From an archaeon (lineage in GTDB: Archaea > Nanobdellota > Nanobdellia > Pacearchaeales > GW2011-AR1), in assembly GCA_027343665.1 (NCBI GenBank), contig DAHWKL010000001.1:110770-174769 (forward strand): a stretch of DNA of 64,000 bases, given 5' to 3'. Below are positions 7,787 through 16,211 of this stretch, in pieces. Below the pieces are notes generated by a model. That model searched no databases. It was not told the DNA's origin and saw nothing but the letters and a program-made list of their open reading frames with translations. The translations under genes and the position numbers were made by a program. Numbering within the stretch: the stretch's first letter is position 1; each line of letters begins with the position of its first letter.

Positions 7787-9070
7787 TTATTCATATCTCA
7801 ATGCATCAACAGGTTTCAATTTCGATGCCCTATAGGCAGGAATAGCTCCTGCAATCATCCCGATTATTATTGAGAATAATAATGCCCCAATTAGAAGAGC
7901 AGGTGTTAGTGCCGTTGAGCCAAAAAGTCTTCCAAATCCTCCTCCGCCGGTTGCTGCACCTGAAGCAAGGGATCCTATAAAACCCGAACCTATTGCACCA
8001 AGTACCACACCTCCAATTCCTCCGACAAAACCAATCATGCCTGCATTGATAAGAAAGATCATCAGTATATCCTTATTTTTTGCACCTATCGCTTTCATTA
8101 TCCCAATTTCTCTCGTTTTTTCAAGGACAGAAGTGAACATCGTGTTTGCTATCCCTATCGCACCAACAATAAGAGAAATGGCTGCTATAGCACCCAAAAA
8201 CAAAGCAAGCATCCCAGTTGTCTGTTCTATTGTTGATTGCAGTTCCGAAGGATTTAAAATAGAAAAATCCTGTTGGCTCGCCTGTATTTCTCCCCTTTCA
8301 AGCATCAATCTTTGAGTTATGGCTGTTACAGTTGCATTAGCTTCTTTAACATTTGATATTTTAACTGATATAGACTGATAATCTGTTCCGCCAACATCAA
8401 ACATATTTCTCGCTTGATCTATTGGAACATAAATTCCGTTACCATTTGATAAGATTCCCACAACAGTAAAAGTTTTACCATCTACTGTTATTTTAGAATT
8501 AAGAGGTATATTACTAAATGTTGAAGTGGCGACGTTCTGTCCAATGACAACTGCATTTGAATCCCCAGAAGAGAGAAATCTTCCCGATGATAAAGTCTCA
8601 GTTGTTACTTCCGACCATGTTGATGTATCAACTCCCGTTATATCAAGAGTTGCAGATTTGGTTAAATAAGAAACTGTTTCTCTGTTTGATATCTCTCCCA
8701 TCACATATTCAACATTTGAGACTCCTTTTATGGTATTTATATCATTTATGGTCAAATTTTTCTGAGTTGTCGAAGATGAAGATGACCCTTCACCCGGACC
8801 GCCATTTCTTGTAATAACCCTAAATCCTCCTCCGCCCCCAACAAATCCCGAACTTCCAAATGCTTTTGAAAATCCGGGAGTTACTGTAAGGACATTGGCC
8901 CCGATGTTTCCCAACTGATTCTGGACTTGCTGTTGTGCTCCTAAACTTATAGAAACTATGGAGACAACCGAAGCAATCCCTATCACAATTCCAATTATAG
9001 TTAGCCAGCTCCTAAGTTTTGAGTGGATAAGAATATTCCATGCAAGATGCGTTGACTTTTTCAGTTTCAT
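7787..9070 (-). CDS. MacB/FtsX-type ABC transporter permease
   Basis: The protein has 427 residues with the MacB topology: an N-terminal helix (about 17-40), a large extracytoplasmic MacB-periplasmic-core domain (about 45-270, Gly/Ser-rich early part) and three C-terminal helices forming the FtsX domain (from about 285, TREIGIMKAIGAKNKDI motif near 320). The C-terminus AIPAYRASKLKPVDALRYE is characteristic of the family. These permeases act as mechanotransmitters for export or extraction of lipoproteins or peptides. Its start overlaps the end of the upstream gene by 4 bases (ATGA), so it is translationally coupled to the secreted-domain gene and the ATPase. Confidence 0.92.
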   Translation of the reverse strand: MKLKKSTHLAWNILIHSKLRSWLTIIGIVIGIASVVSIVSISLGAQQQVQNQLGNIGANVLTVTPGFSKAFGSSGFVGGGGGFRVITRNGGPGEGSSSSSTTQKNLTINDINTIKGVSNVEYVMGEISNRETVSYLTKSATLDITGVDTSTWSEVTTETLSSGRFLSSGDSNAVVIGQNVATSTFSNIPLNSKITVDGKTFTVVGILSNGNGIYVPIDQARNMFDVGGTDYQSISVKISNVKEANATVTAITQRLMLERGEIQASQQDFSILNPSELQSTIEQTTGMLALFLGAIAAISLIVGAIGIANTMFTSVLEKTREIGIMKAIGAKNKDILMIFLINAGMIGFVGGIGGVVLGAIGSGFIGSLASGAATGGGGFGRLFGSTALTPALLIGALLFSIIIGMIAGAIPAYRASKLKPVDALRYE

Positions 9071-10137
9071 TTTCCATTTGGATTACCTTTGGATTTTTCT
9101 TTTTTTATCCAATCAGGAAGTTCAGAGTTTCCCTTGGGCGATTTTTTTCCGGAATTTCTTTTGAAAATTTTAAGAAAGTATTTGTTGTTCCTTAAAGTCA
9201 GAAAAGCCACGATGATTATAGTTATTATTATTAATAGCCACACCCACCATGCAATTCCTCCTGAATTTCTCTGGAATCCGCCACTTACTCTCTGTCCGTT
9301 TACAAAAAATGTCCCACTTGAACCTGAAGCTCCGACGAAACTGGTGGCATTCGACGAATATGTTGGATTAAAGGTTACATTTTCATAAACTACTCTTCTC
9401 ACTCCTATAGAATCTGTATAATCAATTTCAACTGTTAGATTGTTCTCACCCTGCACGCCCTGAGATCCTCTCATTATTACGGGGGTTATATCAAAATTTA
9501 CAAGGGAATAATCTCCGGCGTTAAGATTCCCGACCATTTGACCGTTCGTCCCTGAAACCCTGAAATCTTTCTGATCAGGGATTCTCACAATAAGAGAATT
9601 TGCAGTATTCTCCCCAATGTTTGCAACAGCAAGTGAAACTGAAGAACCAGATTCCTCTTGAACAACTGTGTCAAAAGAAGTCTGAGCATTCTCAACGTAT
9701 ATTCCAAGATCGTTTTCAGTATACGAACCTGTACTTGGATTGGTTATAACATCAAGTTTCAGGTTATTCATTCCTGCAACAGCATCTTGACTAATCCTCA
9801 CTTTGAAATGCATTACCACTTCTCTTGAAGCCATGTTTGTGTACGTTTGTGAAGCACTATCCCCGCTGTCGACACTGAAAGGAAAATTCTGAGCAACAAC
9901 AAACTTTGCATAATCGACTGAACTTCCTAAGGATGCCTGAACCCAAAGATCAATGTATTCTCCGGGATTTGCGGGATATGGTGTATATTTGATCATAGTC
10001 ACCTGAACACCGTCGTAATTCGAGCTTACAGAATAATTTGTGACATTTATTGGCTGTGAAGAAACTTGACTCACAGAAAGTATTACTACAAGAAACATAA
10101 AAGTAAAAAAGAAGATTATCCTATTGCTTTTATTCAT
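9067..10137 (-). CDS. Secreted, membrane-anchored beta-sandwich protein of the MacB-type ABC operon
   Basis: This 356-residue protein has a signal peptide (IIFFFTFMFLVVILSVSQVSS), an extracytoplasmic region with repeat Ig/NPCBM-like beta-sandwich character (COG1361-like S-layer-type domains, NxS/T sites), a transmembrane helix near residues 295-320 (WWVWLLIIITIIIVAFL) and a basic cytoplasmic tail. The start at 10137 is chosen because GGAGG lies 12 bases upstream; a longer in-frame start at 10170 would overlap the ATPase gene. The operon position between ATPase and permease suggests that it is an accessory component of the exporter. Confidence 0.82.
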   Translation of the reverse strand: MNKSNRIIFFFTFMFLVVILSVSQVSSQPINVTNYSVSSNYDGVQVTMIKYTPYPANPGEYIDLWVQASLGSSVDYAKFVVAQNFPFSVDSGDSASQTYTNMASREVVMHFKVRISQDAVAGMNNLKLDVITNPSTGSYTENDLGIYVENAQTSFDTVVQEESGSSVSLAVANIGENTANSLIVRIPDQKDFRVSGTNGQMVGNLNAGDYSLVNFDITPVIMRGSQGVQGENNLTVEIDYTDSIGVRRVVYENVTFNPTYSSNATSFVGASGSSGTFFVNGQRVSGGFQRNSGGIAWWVWLLIIITIIIVAFLTLRNNKYFLKIFKRNSGKKSPKGNSELPDWIKKEKSKGNPNGK

Positions 10138-10138
10138 T

Positions 10139-10828
10139 TTATTTTTTAACCTCCTTTTCAATTTTTCCATCTTTAATGTGGACTACCCTATCTGCATATT
10201 TCACAAGATCAAGGTCATGGGTAATTAATATCACTGTCTTTCCGGCCTTGTTAAGTTTTCCCAAAAAATCCATAACAAATTTTCCGGTGTGAGAGTCTAA
10301 GTTCCCGGTAGGTTCGTCGGCAAGTATTATCTCAGGATCATTTGCAAGAGCTCTTGCAATCGCAACTCTCTGCTGCTGACCACCCGAAAGTTCTGTAGGT
10401 TTATGATTAAGCCTCTCACCCAATCCAAGCATGGTTAAAAGCTCAGTTGCCTTTTCTTTCGCAGATTTTTCTGAAATGTCCAAGATTTCCATTGGGAGCA
10501 TCACATTCTGAAGAGCCGTTAATGTCGGGATTAGGTTAAACTGCTGGAATATAAAGCCAATTGTTTTTGCCCGAAAAAAAGCCAAAGCAGATTCTCTTAA
10601 ATCAGAGATGTTCCTGTTTTTAAGATAAACTCCTCCCCACGACGGTCTGTCAAGAGCACCGACGATATTTACCATCGTTGATTTTCCAGATCCTGATGGT
10701 CCAGTTATTGCGATGAAATCCCCAGTATAAATTTTCAGATTTATGTCCTTCAAGACCACAAGAGGATCAGCACTCCCCATATCATATTTTTTCCAAACGT
10801 TGCCGATACTTATCACTTCCTCTTTCAT
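10139..10828 (-). CDS. MacB/LolD-type ABC transporter ATP-binding protein
   Basis: This 229-residue ATPase hydrolyses ATP for the adjacent MacB-type permease. Visible motifs are Walker A GPSGSGKST near residue 43, a Q-loop (GFIFQQFNLIPTL), the signature LSGGQQQRVAIARAL near 143, Walker B IILADEPTGNLDS and the switch His (LITHD). These are the hallmarks of the MacB/LolD subfamily. It begins two bases after the stop of the small membrane gene upstream, and the anchored beta-sandwich gene follows at once, giving a four-gene operon. Confidence 0.95.
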   Translation of the reverse strand: MKEEVISIGNVWKKYDMGSADPLVVLKDINLKIYTGDFIAITGPSGSGKSTMVNIVGALDRPSWGGVYLKNRNISDLRESALAFFRAKTIGFIFQQFNLIPTLTALQNVMLPMEILDISEKSAKEKATELLTMLGLGERLNHKPTELSGGQQQRVAIARALANDPEIILADEPTGNLDSHTGKFVMDFLGKLNKAGKTVILITHDLDLVKYADRVVHIKDGKIEKEVKK

Positions 10829-10829
10829 C

Positions 10830-11213
10830 CTATCCTCTCCTAAAATATCCTCCTGATGAATTATTCATAAAGGAGGAACAATATTGGTCTTTGGGGTTGA
10901 CATTTCTGCAGTAATAAACACAATTTATCATATTCTGTGAACAGTAGAAATCAACTGCACTTTGATTTTGTGCGCTAGTGAAAACAGAGGCCACTTCACT
11001 TTGTGCACTTGAGTTTATCTGAAATCCCTGTCCCCCGTTAAAAGATCTGGAATTAGGATGCAACGGAAAAAGATAAGATCCACCGAAGTAACCTGCAATG
11101 AGTCCGACTATCAAAAACACAACAGAGAAGAAGATTATTTTACTAGAATTTTTACTTTCCATAAGGATTTTGTGGAAAAATATCCTTTTAAATAAATTGG
11201 ACTTTCTGTCCAT
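10830..11213 (-). CDS. Small membrane-anchored protein, first gene of the MacB-like operon
   Basis: The protein has 127 residues: a basic N-terminus, one transmembrane helix (about 26-50) and an extracytoplasmic tail with four cysteines (DFYCSQNMINCVYYCRN and DQYCSS), which could form two disulfides. The ATG at 11213 has a TTTAAATATT box about 20 bases upstream; an internal ATG at 11162 is an alternative start. No family is recognised. Its place before the ABC ATPase, 2 bases apart, suggests that it is a subunit or substrate of the exporter. Confidence 0.7.
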   Translation of the reverse strand: MDRKSNLFKRIFFHKILMESKNSSKIIFFSVVFLIVGLIAGYFGGSYLFPLHPNSRSFNGGQGFQINSSAQSEVASVFTSAQNQSAVDFYCSQNMINCVYYCRNVNPKDQYCSSFMNNSSGGYFRRG

Positions 11214-11251
11214 TCCGATTAATATTTAAATTTGTTTTTTCAAATTAATTC

Positions 11252-11995
11252 ATGGCAATCATAGTGACGCAAGGGGCAGTTGACCCAAACATAACGGCAA
11301 GAGCAATTGTTTATCATGGAACTTTTCGCGCAACAAATTTCGGACTTCCCATAATAGCCCCCACGGTAGGAGCAGAAATAATTTATTCATTTGCTATAAT
11401 ATTCTGCAGCCTCATGATATATTTCGGAACAAAAGAACTTTACGAACTTTCAACTTACAAAGGACTTAAATATTTCAGATATGCATTCCTTTTCCTTGCA
11501 ATTGCATACATTTTCAGATTACCGACAATAAGTTTAGCACCAAGCCCAGAGATAACCTCACTTATATGGATTTATATTTCACTTTTTGCATTCATGTATT
11601 TCAGTTCTATGGCAATTTTTTATTTAATAGAAGGTGTTCTTTGGAAAAATTTGAATGAAAGGTCTAAAATAAACTATCTGTTCCACGGGATTGCAATAAT
11701 CATCTCTCTTGCTACAATCGTTTTCAATAATCCCTTTTTCTATCTCGGACTTAATATCATCCTTTTCATCTCTGCAGGCATTGCCATATATATGGCGTCA
11801 CACAATCGCAAGTTCAAATCTAAGAAGAATTATTTTCACAGACTCTATATACTGCTTTTGGTCTTTCTTGTACTTAATATATTCAACGCTCTCGTTCCGG
11901 TATTTTTGGATACATTAAAACTCTTTCTGTATTTGGTATCACTCAGCGTATTTTTTGTAATCCTATATAGAGTTCTTAAAAAATCAGGTGATTAA
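11252..11995 (+). CDS. Polytopic membrane protein, about seven helices, unknown function
   Basis: The protein has 247 residues with about seven predicted transmembrane helices distributed over the whole length and short charged loops (LKYFRYAF, RKFKSKKNYFHR). It is followed without gap by a winged-helix gene (TAAATG junction), so the two are likely co-expressed, and it is divergent from the MacB-like operon. The pattern of a membrane receptor-like protein next to a small DNA-binding protein recalls archaeal signalling pairs. The family is not recognised and the function is open. Confidence 0.78.
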   Translation: MAIIVTQGAVDPNITARAIVYHGTFRATNFGLPIIAPTVGAEIIYSFAIIFCSLMIYFGTKELYELSTYKGLKYFRYAFLFLAIAYIFRLPTISLAPSPEITSLIWIYISLFAFMYFSSMAIFYLIEGVLWKNLNERSKINYLFHGIAIIISLATIVFNNPFFYLGLNIILFISAGIAIYMASHNRKFKSKKNYFHRLYILLLVFLVLNIFNALVPVFLDTLKLFLYLVSLSVFFVILYRVLKKSGD

Positions 11996-12268
11996 ATGGC
12001 AAAGAGAGGGAGACTTGAGATTATGGAAAACACTCTTAATATCATAAGGGAGAATAGAAATTTCATAAGACCCACTGTCTTACTAAGAAAATCAAAAATG
12101 TCTTCCATGAAATTCAAAGATTATTATAATGATTTAATAAAGAACGGATTCATAAAAGAAATATTTGATGACGATGACAGAAAACATGTTTCCCTTACAG
12201 AGAAAGGTATGAAATTTCTTGAAAGGTATAAAGTAATCATAGATTTTATCGATGAATTTGAACTTTAA
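11996..12268 (+). CDS. Small winged-helix DNA-binding protein
   Basis: This 90-residue protein is a single winged helix-turn-helix domain of the archaeal wHTH_45 type. It has helix 1 (LEIMENTLNII), a recognition-helix region (MSSMKFKDYYNDLIKNGFI) and a wing (KHVSLTEKGMKFLERY). It begins directly after the stop of the polytopic membrane protein gene and overlaps the convergent minus-strand gene by 4 bases. It is probably a local transcription regulator; the ligand and targets are unknown. Confidence 0.82.
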   Translation: MAKRGRLEIMENTLNIIRENRNFIRPTVLLRKSKMSSMKFKDYYNDLIKNGFIKEIFDDDDRKHVSLTEKGMKFLERYKVIIDFIDEFEL

Positions 12269-12804
12269 TTTCCCTTCTTCAAATTGCAGAAGTACATATT
12301 TTTCGAAATTTTGACTATCGCAAATACAAGCATTAATATTGAAAGGATTGTGAACTCAAATCCATGATATGGGAAAACCGAAAGAAATCCTGCGCTTATA
12401 CCAAGAATAGAAACAAGTCCAACACCACAAGCTGCACAGCCAGTAGCAAAAATTCCCGTGAAAGCTCCAAAAACTCCCGATCCTATTATTCCGAAAAATC
12501 CCGATTTTCTCTCTGATGGATCTTTGAAAAAATTAACTTTGTAAAATATAAGACTGAAGAGGAAACCGAAAAGGAGACTCACCACTATGAGACCAATGAA
12601 AGAATATACCTTAAATGTCAGGGGCATGCTGAAAATCATAGGAAGAAAATTCCCAATATTTTGCCATGAGTCAAAGACAAAGTTCCAGTTTAAGATTAAT
12701 ATATTCAGAAGATAAAAGGTAAAAGAGACTAGAACAGCAACAAGGGGGTATCTCCAGCTTTTATAAATATGCGTCCATATTTCAAAGATCTCATTTAATC
12801 TCAT
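12265..12804 (-). CDS. Membrane protein with GCAAC motif, unknown function
   Basis: The protein has 179 residues with four predicted membrane helices (about 20-42, 57-80, 100-125, 130-155). A conserved-looking ATGCAACGVG segment with two Cys three residues apart lies in a membrane helix near 118, a possible metal or thiol site. The ATG at 12804 is preferred over a TTG at 12825. It stands alone on the minus strand. No family is recognised. Confidence 0.68.
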   Translation of the reverse strand: MRLNEIFEIWTHIYKSWRYPLVAVLVSFTFYLLNILILNWNFVFDSWQNIGNFLPMIFSMPLTFKVYSFIGLIVVSLLFGFLFSLIFYKVNFFKDPSERKSGFFGIIGSGVFGAFTGIFATGCAACGVGLVSILGISAGFLSVFPYHGFEFTILSILMLVFAIVKISKNMYFCNLKKGN

Positions 12805-12880
12805 AAGATGCCTAGCAGATTCCAATTTAAAAACAAGATGGAGAAATGAAAATAAAAATAGAAAAAAGAAAGTTCTCCAT

Positions 12881-13627
12881 TTATCCTAATTTGTAAGTTG
12901 CTGTGACTGAAGCAGTTACATCCTGTTCTGTTGGTTGTATGTTTGCAACAGTTTTCATAACTTCTGGTGCAGCAACTCCCGATCCGGCAGAGTAAACCAC
13001 CCAGGGAGCATAGTTATAATTATCAACAGACACTGAAACAAGGCTTCCGACACTTTTCCCGAATCCGGCTGCCAAAGCCTCGGCTTTCGTTTCTGCATCC
13101 TGTGAAGCCAGTTCTATAGCCTGAGCTTTATACTTATTTTGCAAAGACTGACTCAACTCAAAATCGATGGAACTTATACCTGCACCTACGTTTATACCAT
13201 CATCAACGATGGAAGAAAGTCGGGTTGTGTCATTTGCAGAAAGTTCGACTTTTAGTATATGGCTCGCGATAAAACCTTCATCTACGGTTTTCCCGTTGTC
13301 ATAATATGTATTCGGATAAACATTGAAACTTTGAGTTCCTATATCCGAATCGTTAAATCCCTGGGCCAGAAGTGCATCGTGAAGCTTGTTATAAATTGCC
13401 GTGTTTGCATCATTGGCCTCAGCGGTCGTTGTCCCATTTGTTTGTATATTAAAATATATAGAAACTTTGTCAGGAAGGACCTTGATAGTGGATAATCCTT
13501 GTACATTCATTATGTTTTCATTTGATGGACCTTGATTTCCCAGAATAAGCAAGGCAGCCAAAGCTATCACAAGTATGACTCCTGCAATAATCGAAGTCAC
13601 AACAATAGGTGTATTTTCTTTTTTCAT
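12881..13627 (-). CDS. SIMPL (DUF541) domain protein, membrane-anchored
   Basis: The protein has 248 residues with an N-terminal transmembrane anchor (about 9-30) and an extracytoplasmic SIMPL/DUF541 domain. The family pattern is visible: a first strand VQGLSTIKVLPDKVSIYFNI, a LLAQGF...DIGTQSFNVYPNT segment and a C-terminal region with ATYKLG. SIMPL proteins are oligomeric cell-surface proteins of poorly known function, sometimes linked to oxidative stress. AGGAGG precedes the ATG. It lies 25 bases downstream of a membrane-linked winged-helix gene, with which it may form an operon. Confidence 0.9.
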   Translation of the reverse strand: MKKENTPIVVTSIIAGVILVIALAALLILGNQGPSNENIMNVQGLSTIKVLPDKVSIYFNIQTNGTTTAEANDANTAIYNKLHDALLAQGFNDSDIGTQSFNVYPNTYYDNGKTVDEGFIASHILKVELSANDTTRLSSIVDDGINVGAGISSIDFELSQSLQNKYKAQAIELASQDAETKAEALAAGFGKSVGSLVSVSVDNYNYAPWVVYSAGSGVAAPEVMKTVANIQPTEQDVTASVTATYKLG

Positions 13628-13652
13628 GATTATTTTTCCTCCTTTTTACTTA

Positions 13653-14234
13653 TTATAATTTCCTCCAATTCAGCATAGAAAATATTCCCAAGACAAGAAG
13701 TCCCCCAATAAGAAACCAAAGCCATAAAGGACTTGATTGCACAATTTCAACTGATCCACCTGCTGCTTTCGGCGCTGCAGCAAGGGCAAAATTTGTTGCC
13801 GCTTCAGGTGCTGATTGCACATAATCCTGAATCCCATTAACACTAAGTCTTTGATAGACCCAAACAGCAAATGTGCCTGCTCCAAGAAGAATTAGAGACG
13901 GAAGAAGGGATTTCACTTTTTCCTTAGAATTATTTCTCGGAGAGATTATTATTGATTTATTAGTCAATTCATACATTGGAATTTTTTTACCTTTCTTACT
14001 CCAGAAAAAATTCTTTCTCTTTTGGACAAAACCACTGTCGATAAGTTTTTTGAGATTATATTCCACAGTATTGATTGGCAGTTTTAAAAAATCTGAGATG
14101 TCTTTTTCGCTTGCTTCACTTTTTTCAGCAAGATGTTCGACAATTTTTTTGCAAGTTTTATTCCCAAGAACATCTGCCAAATTCTTAAGTCTCTCATCAT
14201 CCATTGAAACTAATATAAATTTGTCTTCTACCAT
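13653..14234 (-). CDS. Winged-helix regulator with C-terminal membrane segments
   Basis: This 193-residue protein has an N-terminal ArsR-like winged-helix domain (about 10-95; DVLGNKTCKKIVEHLAE, recognition helix PINTVEYNLKKLIDSGF, wing KIPMYELTNK) followed by two hydrophobic helices (about 110-125 and 168-187). It is a membrane-tethered transcription factor of a type frequent in archaea. The SIMPL-domain gene lies downstream on the same strand and may be a target. An internal ATG at 14204 is a possible alternative start; ATTATAAAATA lies upstream of 14234. Confidence 0.85.
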   Translation of the reverse strand: MVEDKFILVSMDDERLKNLADVLGNKTCKKIVEHLAEKSEASEKDISDFLKLPINTVEYNLKKLIDSGFVQKRKNFFWSKKGKKIPMYELTNKSIIISPRNNSKEKVKSLLPSLILLGAGTFAVWVYQRLSVNGIQDYVQSAPEAATNFALAAAPKAAGGSVEIVQSSPLWLWFLIGGLLVLGIFSMLNWRKL

Positions 14235-14299
14235 GAATATTTTATAATTCTGAAATTTATAAATAATTTGAAGGGTTCAAATAAGATTGAAGTGATAGC

Positions 14300-15451
14300 T
14301 CAAAGTTTATTTTTATCCAGCCTCTCGAGCGTAAGGGTTATTTCTTTTCCGGTCAGCATATTCTTTATCTTTATCTTTTTTGTTTCAACTTCCTGTTTTC
14401 CGACGAAAATTACTTTGCTTATACCGCAGGAGTTTGCATATTCAAGAGCTTTTGAAGGTTTTCCGAAATAAACGCTGGCATTTTTACCAAGATTCCTCAA
14501 ATTCCTTGAAAGCTCAATAGCCTTTTTGTCTTCATTAAGGGAAACGACAAGAATTTTATCTATGTTTATTATTATGCTGGAGACTGCCATCAATCTTTCT
14601 ATTGAGAAAGATATTCCCGATGATTCAATACCCTCTATGAGGTAAGTCCCTCCTCCGCAAACAGTCTCTTTTATATCTGATTTTATCTCATAGACATTTC
14701 CCATATAATATGAAAGGCCTCTTGCAAGCGTCGGAGAAAAAGTTATCTTGACACCATAAAGAGCACAGTACTCTTTTAGCTCTTCAATCTCTGAGTAGGA
14801 TTTGTACTTTTTGAAAAAATCCTCTTTATTTCTTATAATTTCAAGTAACTTTTCAGCTTTTATTTTTTTCAGATTTTCAAAAACTTCTTTTTCGGGAAGC
14901 TTATCAAGTTTATCCAACTCTCTCATTGCTTCCTCTTTATTTTTTATCCCATTCTCTTCCATTATTTCATTTAAGAGTTTTCTATTATTCACGAAAATCG
15001 AATAATTTATTTTAAGAGCATTCAATATTTCAGCAAATGCGGCAAGTAACTCCGCCTGATCTTTTACGGAAGCACCAATAGTATCTATATCGCACTGCGT
15101 GAACTGTCTTAATCTATTGCCTGTAATTGGCTCATCCCTGAAAACAGGACCGATTTGAAACCTTTTGAATGGAAGCTTCTGATTCTTTGCTATTCTTTTA
15201 AGCTGAAAAGTAAATTCATATCTAAGGGCAAGAGCCCTTTTCCCTTTATCTTTAAGCCTGAAGATATCGGAGACCGCTTCATCTTTTTTGTTGTCTCCTC
15301 TGACGAACTCTTCATATTCAACAATCGGAGTTTCCGCTTCCTGAAAGTTGTACCTTTCAAAGGTCTGCCTAGCCACTTCACGTATAAATGCTGCCTTCTC
15401 CGCATCTTTCCCTATTTTATCCTTGAATCCCTTCACAGGTTCTGTTGTCAT
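14300..15451 (-). CDS. hisS: Histidyl-tRNA synthetase
   Basis: This 383-residue class II aminoacyl-tRNA synthetase charges tRNA-His. Motif 2 (KRFQIGPVFRDEP near residue 110), the histidine-binding ARGLSYYMG segment near 265 and motif 3 (GISFSIERLMAV near 300) are visible, followed by a compact anticodon-binding domain (ILVVSLNEDKKAIEL to the end). It is somewhat shorter than usual family members but complete. Its start overlaps the stop of the phosphatase gene by 4 bases (ATGA), and the tRNA-His gene lies just upstream on the same strand. Confidence 0.96.
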   Translation of the reverse strand: MTTEPVKGFKDKIGKDAEKAAFIREVARQTFERYNFQEAETPIVEYEEFVRGDNKKDEAVSDIFRLKDKGKRALALRYEFTFQLKRIAKNQKLPFKRFQIGPVFRDEPITGNRLRQFTQCDIDTIGASVKDQAELLAAFAEILNALKINYSIFVNNRKLLNEIMEENGIKNKEEAMRELDKLDKLPEKEVFENLKKIKAEKLLEIIRNKEDFFKKYKSYSEIEELKEYCALYGVKITFSPTLARGLSYYMGNVYEIKSDIKETVCGGGTYLIEGIESSGISFSIERLMAVSSIIINIDKILVVSLNEDKKAIELSRNLRNLGKNASVYFGKPSKALEYANSCGISKVIFVGKQEVETKKIKIKNMLTGKEITLTLERLDKNKL

Positions 15452-15885
15452 TTTCTTTTCTCCAGTTTTTTACTCAACTCATCGACTCTTACAATTATCT
15501 CCTTCAAAATCCCTTCAATATCTTTTTCATCATTGTAATAATCATCCCTGATTTTCCATACAATAACATTGCTTCTAAACTTGCTATAATTAAATATCTT
15601 TTTAGGGGAAGGGAGATCATTAGTTATCAGGACAATTAGATCATTCCATTCAAGAAGGTTCGTCGTCACAGGCTTTGGCCTTCCTTTGAGAGCAATTCCC
15701 AATTTCCCGGCGACTTTCATTTCGGTCTTATCAAGAGGATATTCGCCGGGGAAAATCCCGGCACTTTTCACTTTAATATTCTTATCTTTGTTTATTTTTT
15801 TGAAGTAAGCCTCTGCAAACTTACTCCTAAACCGATTATGCCTGCATACAAACAGAAGATTGAATTTTTTATTTGAAGCTTTCAT
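15448..15885 (-). CDS. Low-molecular-weight protein tyrosine/arginine phosphatase-like protein
   Basis: The protein has 145 residues and the LMW-PTP fold. The phosphate-binding loop CRHNRFRS (CX5RS) is at residues 13-20 and a candidate general-acid Asp sits in the late VWKIRDDYYND segment, giving an intact active site. Such enzymes dephosphorylate Tyr or Arg residues, or reduce arsenate in the ArsC branch; sequence alone does not separate these. It is translationally coupled to hisS (4-base overlap). Confidence 0.85.
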   Translation of the reverse strand: MKASNKKFNLLFVCRHNRFRSKFAEAYFKKINKDKNIKVKSAGIFPGEYPLDKTEMKVAGKLGIALKGRPKPVTTNLLEWNDLIVLITNDLPSPKKIFNYSKFRSNVIVWKIRDDYYNDEKDIEGILKEIIVRVDELSKKLEKRK

Positions 15886-15904
15886 CTTAACCTCTTTTTC
15901 ATAA

Positions 15905-16003
15905 GCGGGAGGAGGGAATCGAACCCTCGTTTTACGGATATTGCGCCGGTCTCACAAAAGCCCGGCACCACAACCGCACGTTCTGCCACTGAACTACAGC
16001 CGC
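15905..16003 (-). tRNA. tRNA-His (GTG) with a 29-nt intron
   Basis: On the minus strand the D arm (GTTC/GAAC), T arm (GAGGG/CCCTC around TTCGATT) and anticodon stem TGCGG/CCGTA are clear, with anticodon GTG at 15969-15971. The loop is interrupted after position 37 by about 29 nt (15939-15967) that can fold as a GTGCCGG/CCGGCGC hairpin, the usual place of archaeal BHB introns. A G precedes position 1 (16004), as expected for tRNA-His. Odd points: the acceptor stem has two adjacent mismatches (5-68 C/C, 6-67 U/U) and the base after position 72 is U rather than the usual C73. It may therefore be degenerate or edited. Confidence 0.8.
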
Positions 16004-16164
16004 CATTACAGTTTAATTCAGGGAAAAATGCTTTATAATATTTTTCGAAAAAGATAAAGTTAACACTAAAGAAATCCTTTCTAAGGATGGGGATAACTCC
16101 GTGTGTTTATCATAAATCTTCAGAGATAAAGCAGTTTTTAAGTTTTTTGATTAAAAAAGTCCAC

Positions 16165-16211
16165 AAAGTTTAAATACCCTATCGGATATTAGATATCGGA
16201 TAAACGATAAA
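16165..16211 (+). promoter_or_regulatory. Promoter and probable PadR operator
   Basis: GTTTAAATACC near 16168-16178 is a good archaeal TATA box. Immediately downstream TATCGGATA occurs twice, 14 bases apart (about 16180-16202), followed by a partial AACGATA up to the ATG at 16212. Two identical half-sites over the transcription start are what an autoregulating PadR dimer would bind. The stretch from 16004 to 16165 shows nothing else I can name. Confidence 0.6.
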
